Shown here one piece after another: positions 9,122 through 17,379 of a stretch of 64,000 bases of DNA (position 1 is the first letter of the stretch; each line of letters begins with the position of its first letter). Both the position numbers and the translations under genes were made by a program. Source of the DNA: Rhodococcus sp. IEGM 1381 (GTDB lineage Bacteria > Actinomycetota > Actinomycetes > Mycobacteriales > Mycobacteriaceae); assembly GCF_030056795.1 (NCBI RefSeq), contig NZ_JASHKQ010000001.1:1426001-1490000 (forward strand), in the 5' to 3' direction. The notes below the pieces were generated by a model. The model saw only the letters and a list, made by a program, of their open reading frames with translations, was not told where the DNA came from and did not search any database.

Positions 9122-10870
9122 ATGACCGATTCTGTACCGCTCCGCCATGCTCGACCGGTGGTGGAGGGCCCTCCTCCGGCCACCGGCTCCGCAATTCTGC
9201 GCCGCACCGTACGTCGCCATCGCGCTCGCTTGATCGGCTCGTCGATGCTGTTCGGGGTACATCAACTGTGCGAAACGATGGTCCCGGTGGCCATCGGTCT
9301 CATAGTCTCGCGGGCCATCGACACCGGCGACGTCACGGCGATGATCGTCTCGCTGATCGGGCTGGCGGCCCTGTTCGTCACGCTGTCGTACGCATGGCGC
9401 ATCGGTGCTCGCATCATCGTCGTCGCGATCGAGCGGGAGGCGTACCTGGTGCGTATCGAGGTTGCCGGACGCGTACTCGATCCCCGCGGACTGCGGACCG
9501 AGCTGTCGTCGGGGGAGCTGCTCACGGTGTCGACCTCGGATGCCGAGAAGGAGTCGTGGATCCTCGATCTGATCGCGCGGGTCTTCGCCTCGGCCGTAGC
9601 AGTGGTGGCGTCGGCGGTGGCGTTGCTGATCATCGACATTCCTCTCGGCCTGGCTGTCGTGATCGGTACTCCGGTGATTCTGATTGCGCTCCAGCGCCTG
9701 GCCCCGTTGCTCACTCGTGCGGCCACCGCGCAGCAGGCCGAGATCGCCGGGGTATCGGGAATGGCCACCGATCTGGTCAGCGGAGTGCGACCCCTGCGCG
9801 GTATCGGTGCCGAGAGCGCGGCAACGCAGCGGTTCGTGACGTCGAGCCGAACGGCATTGGCAGCGACGCTGAAACTGGCCCGCGCCAACAACGTCTATCA
9901 GGGCCTGGCCGCGGCGGTCAACGCGCTGCTCGCCGTCGGAATTGCCGGGACCGCAGGCTGGTTCGCGCTGCAGGGCCGAATTTCGGTCGGCGAGTTGATC
10001 ACCGTCATCGGACTCTCGCAATTTGTCATCGAACCGCTCACCGGGTTGTCGAAGATCCCCGGTGTGGTGGCCATGGTGCGTGGATCGGCCGATCGGCTCG
10101 CCCTCGTACTCGGCGCGGAACACGTTCTACCGCAGTCGGAGTCCGCAGTTCCAGTGGGTACCGAACTGACCGTCGACGACGTCCGGTTCCGGTCGCTCGA
10201 CGGCCTCGCCTTCCGGGCCGCACCGGGTGAGTTACTGGGAGTGGTGGCTTACCGACCACAGGACGGCGAAGCGATCGCCGCACTGCTGTCCGGCCAGATC
10301 TCCGAGTCCGATTACACCGGAACGGTGCGTATCGGTGGCATCCCGACGGGGCAGATCGATCTCCGACGCGCCCGCGAGACCGTTCTCGTCGAGCCGCACC
10401 TGACCGACCTCTTCGCCGGCACCGTCCGCAGCAACGTCACCGCCGGACGCGAGCGGCCCGAGGCCGAACTCGCCCGAGTGCTGCAGGCCTCCGCGGCCAC
10501 CGACGTCGTGGAACTGCACGAAGCCGGACTCGACCACGCTGTCACCGACCGCGGCGCGAGCCTGTCCGGCGGGCAACGTCAGCGAGTCGCCTTGGCCCGT
10601 GCGCTGTCGGTCGATGCCCCGGTGCTGGTGCTGCACGACCCCACGACGGCCGTCGACGCCGTCACCGAACACGCCATCGCCCGCGGTGTCGCCGAGCTGC
10701 GGCACGGAGGTAGCACGTCGCAGACGACGATCCTCATCACCACCAGCCCTGCGCTGCTGTCGGTGACCCATCGCGTTCTCGTCGTCGACGGCGGCCGCGT
10801 CGTTGCCGAGGGAACGCACCACGATCTCGCGTCCTCGGATGCGCAGTACAGGGAGACGGTGCTGCGATGA
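9122..10870 (+). CDS. ABC exporter half-transporter with degenerate ATP site (subunit 1)
   Basis: Type IV ABC exporter half (membrane domain plus ATPase), about 582 residues. Roughly six membrane helices occupy residues ~35-300. In the ATPase domain the Walker A loop is destroyed (GVVAYRPQDGEA in place of GxxGxGKS), Walker B ends VLVLHDPT rather than the usual DE, and the switch His is replaced (ITTSP), while the signature LSGGQRQRVALARAL is intact. It therefore lends its signature motif to the partner encoded next. Start ATG at 9122 (MTDSVPL) is preferred to 9077 because it matches the expected N terminus. It overlaps the partner by four bases (ATGA). Confidence 0.88.
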   Translation: MTDSVPLRHARPVVEGPPPATGSAILRRTVRRHRARLIGSSMLFGVHQLCETMVPVAIGLIVSRAIDTGDVTAMIVSLIGLAALFVTLSYAWRIGARIIVVAIEREAYLVRIEVAGRVLDPRGLRTELSSGELLTVSTSDAEKESWILDLIARVFASAVAVVASAVALLIIDIPLGLAVVIGTPVILIALQRLAPLLTRAATAQQAEIAGVSGMATDLVSGVRPLRGIGAESAATQRFVTSSRTALAATLKLARANNVYQGLAAAVNALLAVGIAGTAGWFALQGRISVGELITVIGLSQFVIEPLTGLSKIPGVVAMVRGSADRLALVLGAEHVLPQSESAVPVGTELTVDDVRFRSLDGLAFRAAPGELLGVVAYRPQDGEAIAALLSGQISESDYTGTVRIGGIPTGQIDLRRARETVLVEPHLTDLFAGTVRSNVTAGRERPEAELARVLQASAATDVVELHEAGLDHAVTDRGASLSGGQRQRVALARALSVDAPVLVLHDPTTAVDAVTEHAIARGVAELRHGGSTSQTTILITTSPALLSVTHRVLVVDGGRVVAEGTHHDLASSDAQYRETVLR

Positions 10871-12615
10871 CGACCCCCGAACTCCTTCCGATCGCCACCG
10901 GAGCACGGTCCGGGAAGTGGCTGCTGGAACAGCTGCGCCTGCGGAAAGCACGAACGGCGGTGACGCTGCTCCTCGGCGCAATTGCCGCGGGGATGTCGCT
11001 GGTGCCGGTGTACGTGCTCGGGGTTCTGGTCGACCGCGTCCGCGACGGAGCCGACACCTCGACGATCGTCGGTGTTGTCGTGGTGATCTCGGTGGCTGCG
11101 GTGATCGGCGGAATCGTCACCGGATTCAGCGGTTATCTCATCAGCACCCTCGGTGAAGGAATCCTGGCCTCGTTGCGCGAAGCTGTCGTCCGTCGCGCCC
11201 TGCATCTGCCGGTGGCGACGTTGGAGCGAGTGGGCAAGGGCGACTTGCTCTCTCGGGTGGGCGACGACGTCGCAGTGATGGCGAAGTCGATCGGTGAAGT
11301 GATCCCGCAGCTCGTCGGGGCATTCCTGCTCGTGTGCCTGAGCATGATCACGATGCTCGGAATCGACTGGCGTCTCGGCCTCGCCGGACTGGTGGCATTA
11401 CCGATGTACGTGCTGGCGCTGCGGTGGTATCTGCCGCGGTCGGCTCCGCTGTATGCGGCCGAACGCGTCGCGATGGGCGAGCGTGCGCAGTCGTTCGTCA
11501 GCAGCATGCAGGGTGCAAAGACGGTGCGCGCGTACGGGCTCGAGTCTGCCCACCTGAGCGACATCGACCGCTCGTCGGCGAAGGCCCGAGACATCGGCCT
11601 GGAGGTCTTTCGGCTCTTCACCCGGTTCGGTTCGCGCAGCAACCGTGCCGAATGCGTTGGACTGTCGGTGATCCTGCTGGCCGGGTTCCTGCTCGTACGA
11701 GGCGATTACGTCACCGTCGGTGAGACGACGGCCGCGGCCTTGCTGTTCCACCGCCTGTTCAATCCGATCGGCACGTTGTTGTTCACCTTCGACGACATCC
11801 AGTCTGCCGGTGCGTCGTTGGCCCGCCTGGTCGGCGTCGTGGACATTCCCGACGAACGGCCGGTGGGCGACGGTTCCGTACCCGCCGACGCCACCCTGGA
11901 CGTCACCGATCTACGGCACGCGTACGAGGAGGGTCACGACGTGTTGCACGGAGTGAACCTGCGCGTCGCTGCGGGTGAGACGGTAGCGCTCGTCGGATCC
12001 ACCGGTGCCGGTAAATCGACCATCGCGGCCATCGCGGCCGGTTCGATCGCGTCGACGTCCGGGGCAGTTCGCGTCGGCGGCGCAACGCTCGACGCGCTGG
12101 GCAGTGAGGGCTTGCGCCGTCATGTCGCAATCGTCAGTCAGGAAGTGCATGTCTTCGCCGGTCGGTTGATCGACGACGTGCGGTTGGCCGCGCCGGAGGC
12201 CGAACGCGCCGACGTCGAAGCGGCACTGCGAACAGTCGGGGCATGGGGGTGGGTCGAGGCGCTCGAAGACGGACTCGATACCGCCGTCGGCGAGGGCGGG
12301 CATCAGTTGACCGCGGCACAATCGCAGCAATTGGCCTTGGCGCGTTTGGTTCTCGCCGACCCGGCCGTCGCGGTGTTGGACGAGGCCACCGCGGAGGCCG
12401 GCAGTTCCGGTGCGCGAGAGCTCGAAGCTGCCGCCGAAGCCGCGACGAAGGGGCGCAGCACGTTGATCGTCGCGCATCGCCTGACGCAGGCCGCTGCGGC
12501 CGATCGCGTGGTGGTGCTCGAACACGGAAAAATCCTGGAGCAGGGTCCGCACGAGGAGCTGGTCGCGGCCGGCGGACGGTACGCACAGCTGTGGGAGGCC
12601 TGGCAGGGGCGCTGA
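10867..12615 (+). CDS. ABC exporter half-transporter (subunit 2, carries the working Walker motifs)
   Basis: Second half of the heterodimer, 582 residues: six membrane helices (~30-310) and an ATPase domain with intact Walker A (GSTGAGKST), Walker B (VAVLDEAT) and switch His (IVAHRLTQ), but a degenerate signature (LTAAQSQQ for LSGGQxQR). Together with subunit 1 this gives one complete ATP site, subunit-2 Walker motifs facing the subunit-1 signature, and one dead site, as in known asymmetric exporters. Translation is coupled by a four-base overlap. Substrate unknown (drug, lipid or peptide). The following TetR gene, 66 bp downstream, may respond to the same compounds. Confidence 0.9.
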   Translation: MTTPELLPIATGARSGKWLLEQLRLRKARTAVTLLLGAIAAGMSLVPVYVLGVLVDRVRDGADTSTIVGVVVVISVAAVIGGIVTGFSGYLISTLGEGILASLREAVVRRALHLPVATLERVGKGDLLSRVGDDVAVMAKSIGEVIPQLVGAFLLVCLSMITMLGIDWRLGLAGLVALPMYVLALRWYLPRSAPLYAAERVAMGERAQSFVSSMQGAKTVRAYGLESAHLSDIDRSSAKARDIGLEVFRLFTRFGSRSNRAECVGLSVILLAGFLLVRGDYVTVGETTAAALLFHRLFNPIGTLLFTFDDIQSAGASLARLVGVVDIPDERPVGDGSVPADATLDVTDLRHAYEEGHDVLHGVNLRVAAGETVALVGSTGAGKSTIAAIAAGSIASTSGAVRVGGATLDALGSEGLRRHVAIVSQEVHVFAGRLIDDVRLAAPEAERADVEAALRTVGAWGWVEALEDGLDTAVGEGGHQLTAAQSQQLALARLVLADPAVAVLDEATAEAGSSGARELEAAAEAATKGRSTLIVAHRLTQAAAADRVVVLEHGKILEQGPHEELVAAGGRYAQLWEAWQGR

Positions 12616-12621
12616 TTGCTT

Positions 12622-12641
12622 TAGCAATTTGCCTATAGCTA
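12622..12641. promoter_or_regulatory. candidate TetR operator/promoter region
   Basis: TAGCAATTTGCCTATAGCTA has TAGC/GCTA arms in an AT-rich patch between the exporter operon and the TetR gene. Position and partial dyad symmetry suggest an autoregulatory operator; this is inference from a short repeat. Confidence 0.35.
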
Positions 12642-12681
12642 TTAGTTTCGGCTACGGTCTTCTCGAACAGAGGAGGCCGAC

Positions 12682-13248
12682 ATGGCACGCGCAGGATTGA
12701 CCGCGCAGCGCATCGTGGCAGCGGGAGCGGATCTGGCCGACGAGGTCGGCTTCGATCGCGTGACCGCCAGCGAGTTGGCGCGACGCTTCGACGTCAAGGT
12801 GGCGAGTCTGTATTCGCATCTGAAGAACTCGCACGAGTTGAACGTCGGCATCGCGCTGCTGGCGTTGGAGGAACTGGCCGATCGGGTGTCGGAGGCTCTC
12901 GCGGGCCGAGCGGGCAAGGATGCTCTAGTTGCCGTCGCGAACGCATATCTCGACTATTCGCGGGAGCACCCCGGTCGCTATGCGGCGACGCAGTTTCCGC
13001 TCGATCACGAGACCGCTCTTGCGAGTGCGGGAGTGCGTCACTCGGCGATGATGAAGGCGATCCTGCGGGGGTACGACCTCGGCGAAGAGGATCAGATCCA
13101 TGCAGTTCGATTGCTCGGCAGTGTCTTTCACGGCTATGCCTGCCTCGACGCGGCCGGCTCGTTCGCGCACAGTGCACCCGACTCGCAGCAATCGTGGACA
13201 CGCATCCTCGACGGAATCGACACACTCTTACAGCACTGGAGGCAGTGA
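12682..13248 (+). CDS. TetR/AcrR-family regulator
   Basis: One-component regulator of 188 residues. Residues ~8-52 form the TetR helix-turn-helix (IVAAGADLADEVGFDRVTA, then LARRFDVKVASLYSHLKN); the rest is the helical ligand domain, whose ending DAAGSFAH and WTRILDGIDTLL resembles the WHG-type C-terminal domain. GAGGAGG lies about eight bases before the ATG. It is followed by the FBP-domain gene with one intervening base, so these two form an operon, and it is preceded on the same strand by the ABC exporter, a plausible target. Ligand unknown. Confidence 0.88.
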   Translation: MARAGLTAQRIVAAGADLADEVGFDRVTASELARRFDVKVASLYSHLKNSHELNVGIALLALEELADRVSEALAGRAGKDALVAVANAYLDYSREHPGRYAATQFPLDHETALASAGVRHSAMMKAILRGYDLGEEDQIHAVRLLGSVFHGYACLDAAGSFAHSAPDSQQSWTRILDGIDTLLQHWRQ

Positions 13249-13249
13249 C

Positions 13250-13738
13250 ATGGAACCGATCTCCGAACGCGACATCAGGTCGTCGTTCGTCAACTCGTCC
13301 AAGGGCGACGCCAAACGGGTCACCCTTCCCGATGCCTTCGACGCAGTACCGTGGGACGATCTCGATTTCTTCGGTTGGGTGGATCCGAAGCTCGCCGGAA
13401 GAAGCTACATCGTCGTTCCGTCTGGGGACGCTCTGCGCGGAATCGCGTTGCGCTACAAGCCCGGAGGGCCTCGCACGGCGCAGATGTGCAGCATCTGCCT
13501 CACCACGCACGCCAACGGTGGAGTGTCGCTGATGGCTGCTGCGAAGGCCGGAGAATCCGGCAGGCGCGGCAATACCGTGGGTACCTACATCTGCTCGGAC
13601 CTCGCGTGCTCGCTCTATGCGCGGAAGAAGAAGACCCCGGCATTGGGTCGGCAGTTCAAGGAAGACTTCGATGTCGAGACCCGCACCGCTGCAGTCGAAG
13701 ACAACATCGGTGCGTTTCTCGCTCGCATTCTCGGTTGA
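13250..13738 (+). CDS. FBP-domain (EF-G-binding type) zinc-finger protein
   Basis: Protein of 162 residues of the FBP C-terminal-domain family, distantly related to the fusidic-acid-resistance EF-G-binding protein FusB. Seen: N-terminal MEPISERDIRSSFVN, the FFGWVDPKLAGRSYIV strand, and four cysteines in two pairs (CSICLTTH and YICSDLACS) that should form a treble-clef zinc site. The actinobacterial members' role is not established; ribosome/EF-G rescue is inferred from the family. ATG at 13250 has GGAGG upstream within the end of the TetR gene. Its stop abuts the stop of the convergent reductase gene at 13739. Confidence 0.85.
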   Translation: MEPISERDIRSSFVNSSKGDAKRVTLPDAFDAVPWDDLDFFGWVDPKLAGRSYIVVPSGDALRGIALRYKPGGPRTAQMCSICLTTHANGGVSLMAAAKAGESGRRGNTVGTYICSDLACSLYARKKKTPALGRQFKEDFDVETRTAAVEDNIGAFLARILG

Positions 13739-14506
13739 TCAACTGATGGTGTGTACTCGCATGCCGGTGTCCTCGGCTTCGAGGTCGTCCCGCAGCACGA
13801 ACCGTCGGTCGTAGTCGCCGCCGTTCTGGGTGCGGTAGGGGATGGGATCCTCGGTGCGCAGACCCTTCACTCGCTGGAGAAGTTCCGATTCCGCTGCAGC
13901 GTAATCGGACTCGGTCATCCGGTCGGCGCTCGCGACGAGTACCGGTGGAAGAACGGACATGCCGGTGTAGAACAGGATGCCGTGCTGAATCGGGTACAGC
14001 ATCTCGTCCAGGTCGCCGTTGATACCGCGTGGCGACACCGTGTGTTCGCTGCCGCCCATGGTGACGACGACCATCGCGCGCTTTCCGGCGAGCATGCCGT
14101 CGCCGTAGCGCCGGGTGCTGCCGTCGGATGTCCTGATGCCGTAGCCGAAACCCTCCACGAATACTCGATCCACCCAGCCCTTCATGATCGCGGGCATCGA
14201 GAACCACCACAGTGGAAACTGCAGCACGACGGCGTCGGCACGCTGTAACTTCTGTTGCTCGGCCACGATGTCCTGGGTCTGGATGCCGGCCGCGAGGGCT
14301 GTGCTGGATGCGGTCGCCACCCGGAATCGCTCCGTCGGATCGTGGGCGTAATCCTCAGCGGTGACCACCGGATTCCACTGCATTGCATACAGATCCGACT
14401 GCTCGACGGTATCGCCGTCGGCGCGGAGTTGCTGCAGGGCTGCGTCGCGCAGTGAGCCGTTCAGCGAGCGGGCTTCTGGATGGGCATAGACCCACAGGAT
14501 GTTCAT
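13739..14506 (-). CDS. NAD(P)H quinone oxidoreductase, flavodoxin-like fold
   Basis: FMN/FAD-dependent two-electron quinone or modulator-of-drug-activity reductase, 255 residues. N-terminal MNILWVYAHPEARSLNGSL carries the HPE...S..N flavin-phosphate loop; LQFPLWWFSMPAIMKGWVDR is the typical second flavin loop, followed by a GGSEHTVSP region. The frame is open to 14842, but ATG 14506 gives the proper family N terminus. It probably detoxifies quinones or electrophiles in the cytosol. Divergently placed beyond the small membrane gene is a GlxA-like regulator that could control it. Confidence 0.9.
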   Translation of the reverse strand: MNILWVYAHPEARSLNGSLRDAALQQLRADGDTVEQSDLYAMQWNPVVTAEDYAHDPTERFRVATASSTALAAGIQTQDIVAEQQKLQRADAVVLQFPLWWFSMPAIMKGWVDRVFVEGFGYGIRTSDGSTRRYGDGMLAGKRAMVVVTMGGSEHTVSPRGINGDLDEMLYPIQHGILFYTGMSVLPPVLVASADRMTESDYAAAESELLQRVKGLRTEDPIPYRTQNGGDYDRRFVLRDDLEAEDTGMRVHTIS

Positions 14507-14595
14507 GCACTCGATCCTGGGGCAACAGGCCTGCGGACAACAGTGGCACGAATGACAACTTGTGCAAGATTTCGGCCACAATCTGTGTGGCGCGG

Positions 14596-14775
14596 CTACC
14601 CGTGTCGGCTCGCGCGCCGCGGCCGCAGTGTTGTGATGAGCCAGGCCGCTGCCGCGACGAATGCCAGTCCCCAACCCGCAATTCCCGCCCAGGGCAGATC
14701 CAGCCGTAGGACGGCAATAACCCCGACGATCACCAGAGTCGCGTATATCGGCGAGAGCGTGCGCTGTTCCCTCAT
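14596..14775 (-). CDS. small two-helix membrane protein, 59 residues
   Basis: Short gene beginning MREQRTLSPIYATLVIVG. It encodes two hydrophobic segments (about residues 10-22 and 28-48, the latter WAGIAGWGLAFVAAAAWLI) and a basic tail RPRRASRHG. The frame is open for about 21 further codons upstream with charged, helix-like content (RKHDEQELART) but no usual start codon there, so the N terminus is uncertain. AGGAG lies 12 bases before the ATG. Gene order suggests co-transcription with the reductase. Function unknown. Confidence 0.5.
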   Translation of the reverse strand: MREQRTLSPIYATLVIVGVIAVLRLDLPWAGIAGWGLAFVAAAAWLITTLRPRRASRHG

Positions 14776-14901
14776 CGTTCGAGCCAGCTCCTGTTCGTCG
14801 TGCTTGCGTCGGACGTCGCGGTTGTCCGCGTCGCCGAATCAACAGTAAACCGGGAGGTTGGTCGGCGCGCTAGGGGAAACGCCACGTGGCAGGATTCGGA
14901 A

Positions 14902-15858
14902 ATGACGCATCGCATTGCCGTCTATGTCCGCGACGGCCTTCTCGCCATGGAGTTGGGCATCGTGCATCGCCTATTCGGGCAGGCGCACTCCGACTCCGGC
15001 GCTGCGCTGTACGAGGTGATCACCTGCACCGACGTGCCCGGTCATGTTCGCACCGACTCCGACGTTCGCATACTCGTCGAACGCGGGCTCGACGCCGTGG
15101 CCGAGGCCGATACCGTGATCGTTCCGGCCTCCGACGCCGACTACGAGACCGACCTTGCCGCTGTCTCGCCCCTGTTCCGCGTGGTGACGAATCAGCGATT
15201 GGCGTCGATCTGCACAGGCGCGTTCGTTCTCGCCGCGGCGGGAGTTCTCGACGGCAAACGCGCTACCACGCACTGGAAGTCGGCCTCCCGGTTCGCAGAG
15301 CTGTATCCGAAGGTCTCGATCGATCCGAACGTGCTCTATACCGAGGAAGGCAACATACTGACGGCGGCAGGGGAAGCATCGGGAATCGATCTGTGTCTGT
15401 ACATGATTCGTCAGGATTTCGGTGCGGCGGTGGCCAATCGGGTGGCCCGCGGAACCGTCGTGCCACCCCATCGCAGCGGTGGTCAGGCGCAGTACATCGA
15501 CACTCCGGTGCCACAGACGTACGGCACATCGACGGCGGGCACGCAGGAGTGGGCGCTGAGCAACCTGGGCGCATCCCTTTCGGTGGAGGACCTGGCGCGA
15601 CGGCAGTCTATGAGTGTTCGAACGTTCTCCCGCCGTTTCCTGGCCGAAGTCGGAATCTCCCCGGCCCGTTGGATTGTGGCGCAGCGGGTGCAGCGTGCAC
15701 GGGAGTTGCTCGAGAACACGGATCTGACCGTTGAACGCATCGCGCACGACACCGGATTCGGCACCGCGACATCGTTGAGAAACCAGCTTGCTGCGGAGTT
15801 GGGTGTTTCGCCCAGTGCATACCGAGCGACGTTCAGGGTTGGTGGTCGACTCGCCTAG
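14902..15858 (+). CDS. GlxA-family transcriptional regulator (DJ-1/PfpI-like plus AraC HTH)
   Basis: Regulator of 318 residues. Residues ~1-165 are a class-I-glutamine-amidotransferase-like sensor domain (VYVRDGLLAMELGIVHRLFG, nucleophile-elbow region ASICTGAFVLAAAGVLDG). Residues ~215-315 are two AraC-type helix-turn-helices (LSVEDLARRQSMSVRTFSRR, AHDTGFGTATSLRNQL). Such proteins control degradative or stress genes in response to small ligands. The start at 14902 (MTHRIAV) is preferred to 14800. It is divergent from the membrane-protein/reductase pair, 126 bp away, its most likely target. Confidence 0.9.
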   Translation: MTHRIAVYVRDGLLAMELGIVHRLFGQAHSDSGAALYEVITCTDVPGHVRTDSDVRILVERGLDAVAEADTVIVPASDADYETDLAAVSPLFRVVTNQRLASICTGAFVLAAAGVLDGKRATTHWKSASRFAELYPKVSIDPNVLYTEEGNILTAAGEASGIDLCLYMIRQDFGAAVANRVARGTVVPPHRSGGQAQYIDTPVPQTYGTSTAGTQEWALSNLGASLSVEDLARRQSMSVRTFSRRFLAEVGISPARWIVAQRVQRARELLENTDLTVERIAHDTGFGTATSLRNQLAAELGVSPSAYRATFRVGGRLA

Positions 15859-15926
15859 CATGGCTCACCGACAGGTCCCGATTCACGAATCCTTATGCAC
15901 AGCAATAGTTTTCGATTGCACTATCA

Positions 15927-15955
15927 TTGCGCGTCGAACACCTGTTCGATATACT
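15927..15955 (+). promoter_or_regulatory. LexA-box-controlled promoter of the DUF222-HNH gene
   Basis: A TTGCGC -35 (15927-15932) and TATACT -10 (15950-15955) are 17 bp apart. Between them lies TCGAACACCTGTTCGA (15934-15949), a perfect match to the actinobacterial SOS box TCGAAC-N4-GTTCGA. LexA bound here would block the promoter. The -10 ends six bases before the ATG at 15962, predicting a leaderless mRNA. Confidence 0.85.
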
Positions 15956-15961
15956 TGGTCC

Positions 15962-17290
15962 ATGACGACGGAGATATGGCAACTGAGCGAGGCAGAACTC
16001 CTCGCCGACGCCGCCGTGGTCTCCCACCAGATCCAACTGCTCGAGGCCCGGCGCATCGCCCTCGTCGCCGACATCGACACCCGCGTCAGCCGTGACAAGC
16101 TCGGCTTCCCCGGACCCGCCGGCTGGCTCACCTCCACCACCCTGCTCACCCCGAGCAAAGCCATCAAGATCGTCGCCCTCGCCCGCGGACTGAAGAACTT
16201 CCCCGATATCGCCGACGCCGTCGACACCGGCGTCATGTCCGTCGACCACGCCGCCCTGATCCTCACCTTCGCCGAAACACCACCCAAGAACCTCCCGCAA
16301 GAAGGCCAAGACATCGCCCGCGCTGCCATGATCAAAGCTGCGACCGGACCCGGAGCCCGTACCGACCGCATCCGCGAAGCGATCACCAAACTCGAGGACA
16401 CCTACGGTGGCAAGAAACCGCCACCCGAGGACACCGACCGCAACGAACTCTTCGCCTCGAAAACCCTGAACGGGCGGCTGGCGTTGAAAGGTGACTTCGA
16501 TGCCATCACCGGAGAAAAACTCCTCGCCGCCCTATCACCCCTGACCGAACCCCAGCCCGCAGTCGACGGCACCGAGACACCCAGAACCGGAGACGAACGC
16601 AGCCCCGCCCTACGCGGAGCCGAGGCGTTCGGGCAGATCATCGACCACTACCTCGCTACGAAAGACCGCCCCACCGAAGGCGGCGAGAGGCCGCACCTCA
16701 ACCTGCACATCCGATTGCAGGACCTCACCAACCTCCGCAACACTGCAGCAGGCGCAGGCGTGGACAACAACGAGAACGGCAGCACCGCAAACGAATCCGG
16801 AAACGAGACCCATGCAGCCACCGCCGATCGCGGCGCGTATCGCGACTTGTTCGGCGATGGCACCACAGTCGGCTGGCTGCCCTGGATGGGACCGCTCTCC
16901 CGCAACACGTCCCGGCAGTTGGCGTGTGATTGCATCCTCACCGCCATCGTCATGGACGAGAACGGATCCCCGATCAATTTGGCCCGCACCGTCACCGCCA
17001 AACAGAAACGCGCGTTGACCGCCCGCGATCACGGGTGCGCGTTCCCCGGCTGCGGCAAACCCGCCGCCTGGACAGAGGGGCATCATATTTGGCATTGGAC
17101 CGATGGCGGCCCGACAGACATGAACAACCTGGTCCTGCTCTGCGGATTCCACCAACGACTCATCCACCATTCGGATTGGGAAGTGTTCATCGCCGCAGAC
17201 AACCACCCGTGGTTCGTCCCACCCGCCACCGTCGACCCGTACCGACAACCCCGGCAATCCCACGCACGAGCCGGCCCCCACATCGCCTGA
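15962..17290 (+). CDS. DUF222 / HNH-endonuclease-motif protein (13E12-repeat type)
   Basis: Protein of 442 residues of the multi-copy actinobacterial DUF222-HNH family (13E12 repeat family in mycobacteria). The DUF222 region covers ~1-330. The C-terminal HNH motif is CAFPGCGKPAAWTEGHHIWH, then TDMNNLVLLCGFHQRLIHH, with the metal-binding Cys pairs and His residues all present, so nuclease activity is plausible. The ATG at 15962 follows the promoter so closely that no ribosome-binding site exists. A consensus LexA box predicts DNA-damage induction. Physiological role of the family is unknown. A strong hairpin follows the stop. Confidence 0.9.
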   Translation: MTTEIWQLSEAELLADAAVVSHQIQLLEARRIALVADIDTRVSRDKLGFPGPAGWLTSTTLLTPSKAIKIVALARGLKNFPDIADAVDTGVMSVDHAALILTFAETPPKNLPQEGQDIARAAMIKAATGPGARTDRIREAITKLEDTYGGKKPPPEDTDRNELFASKTLNGRLALKGDFDAITGEKLLAALSPLTEPQPAVDGTETPRTGDERSPALRGAEAFGQIIDHYLATKDRPTEGGERPHLNLHIRLQDLTNLRNTAAGAGVDNNENGSTANESGNETHAATADRGAYRDLFGDGTTVGWLPWMGPLSRNTSRQLACDCILTAIVMDENGSPINLARTVTAKQKRALTARDHGCAFPGCGKPAAWTEGHHIWHWTDGGPTDMNNLVLLCGFHQRLIHHSDWEVFIAADNHPWFVPPATVDPYRQPRQSHARAGPHIA

Positions 17291-17305
17291 CACTTGGAAA
17301 ACAAT

Positions 17306-17339
17306 CCAGCCCCGCACCGAGAACACGGTGCGGGGCTGG
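17306..17339. terminator. bidirectional terminator hairpin
   Basis: Perfect 14-bp GC-rich stem (CCAGCCCCGCACCG with CGGTGCGGGGCTGG) and six-base loop AGAACA, placed between the convergent DUF222-HNH and coiled-coil genes. It lacks a long T tract, which is common for actinobacterial terminators. Confidence 0.8.
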
Positions 17340-17379
17340 AAGAGGTTGACCAAGAGGTCAATTCGAGTGAATCGAGCGC

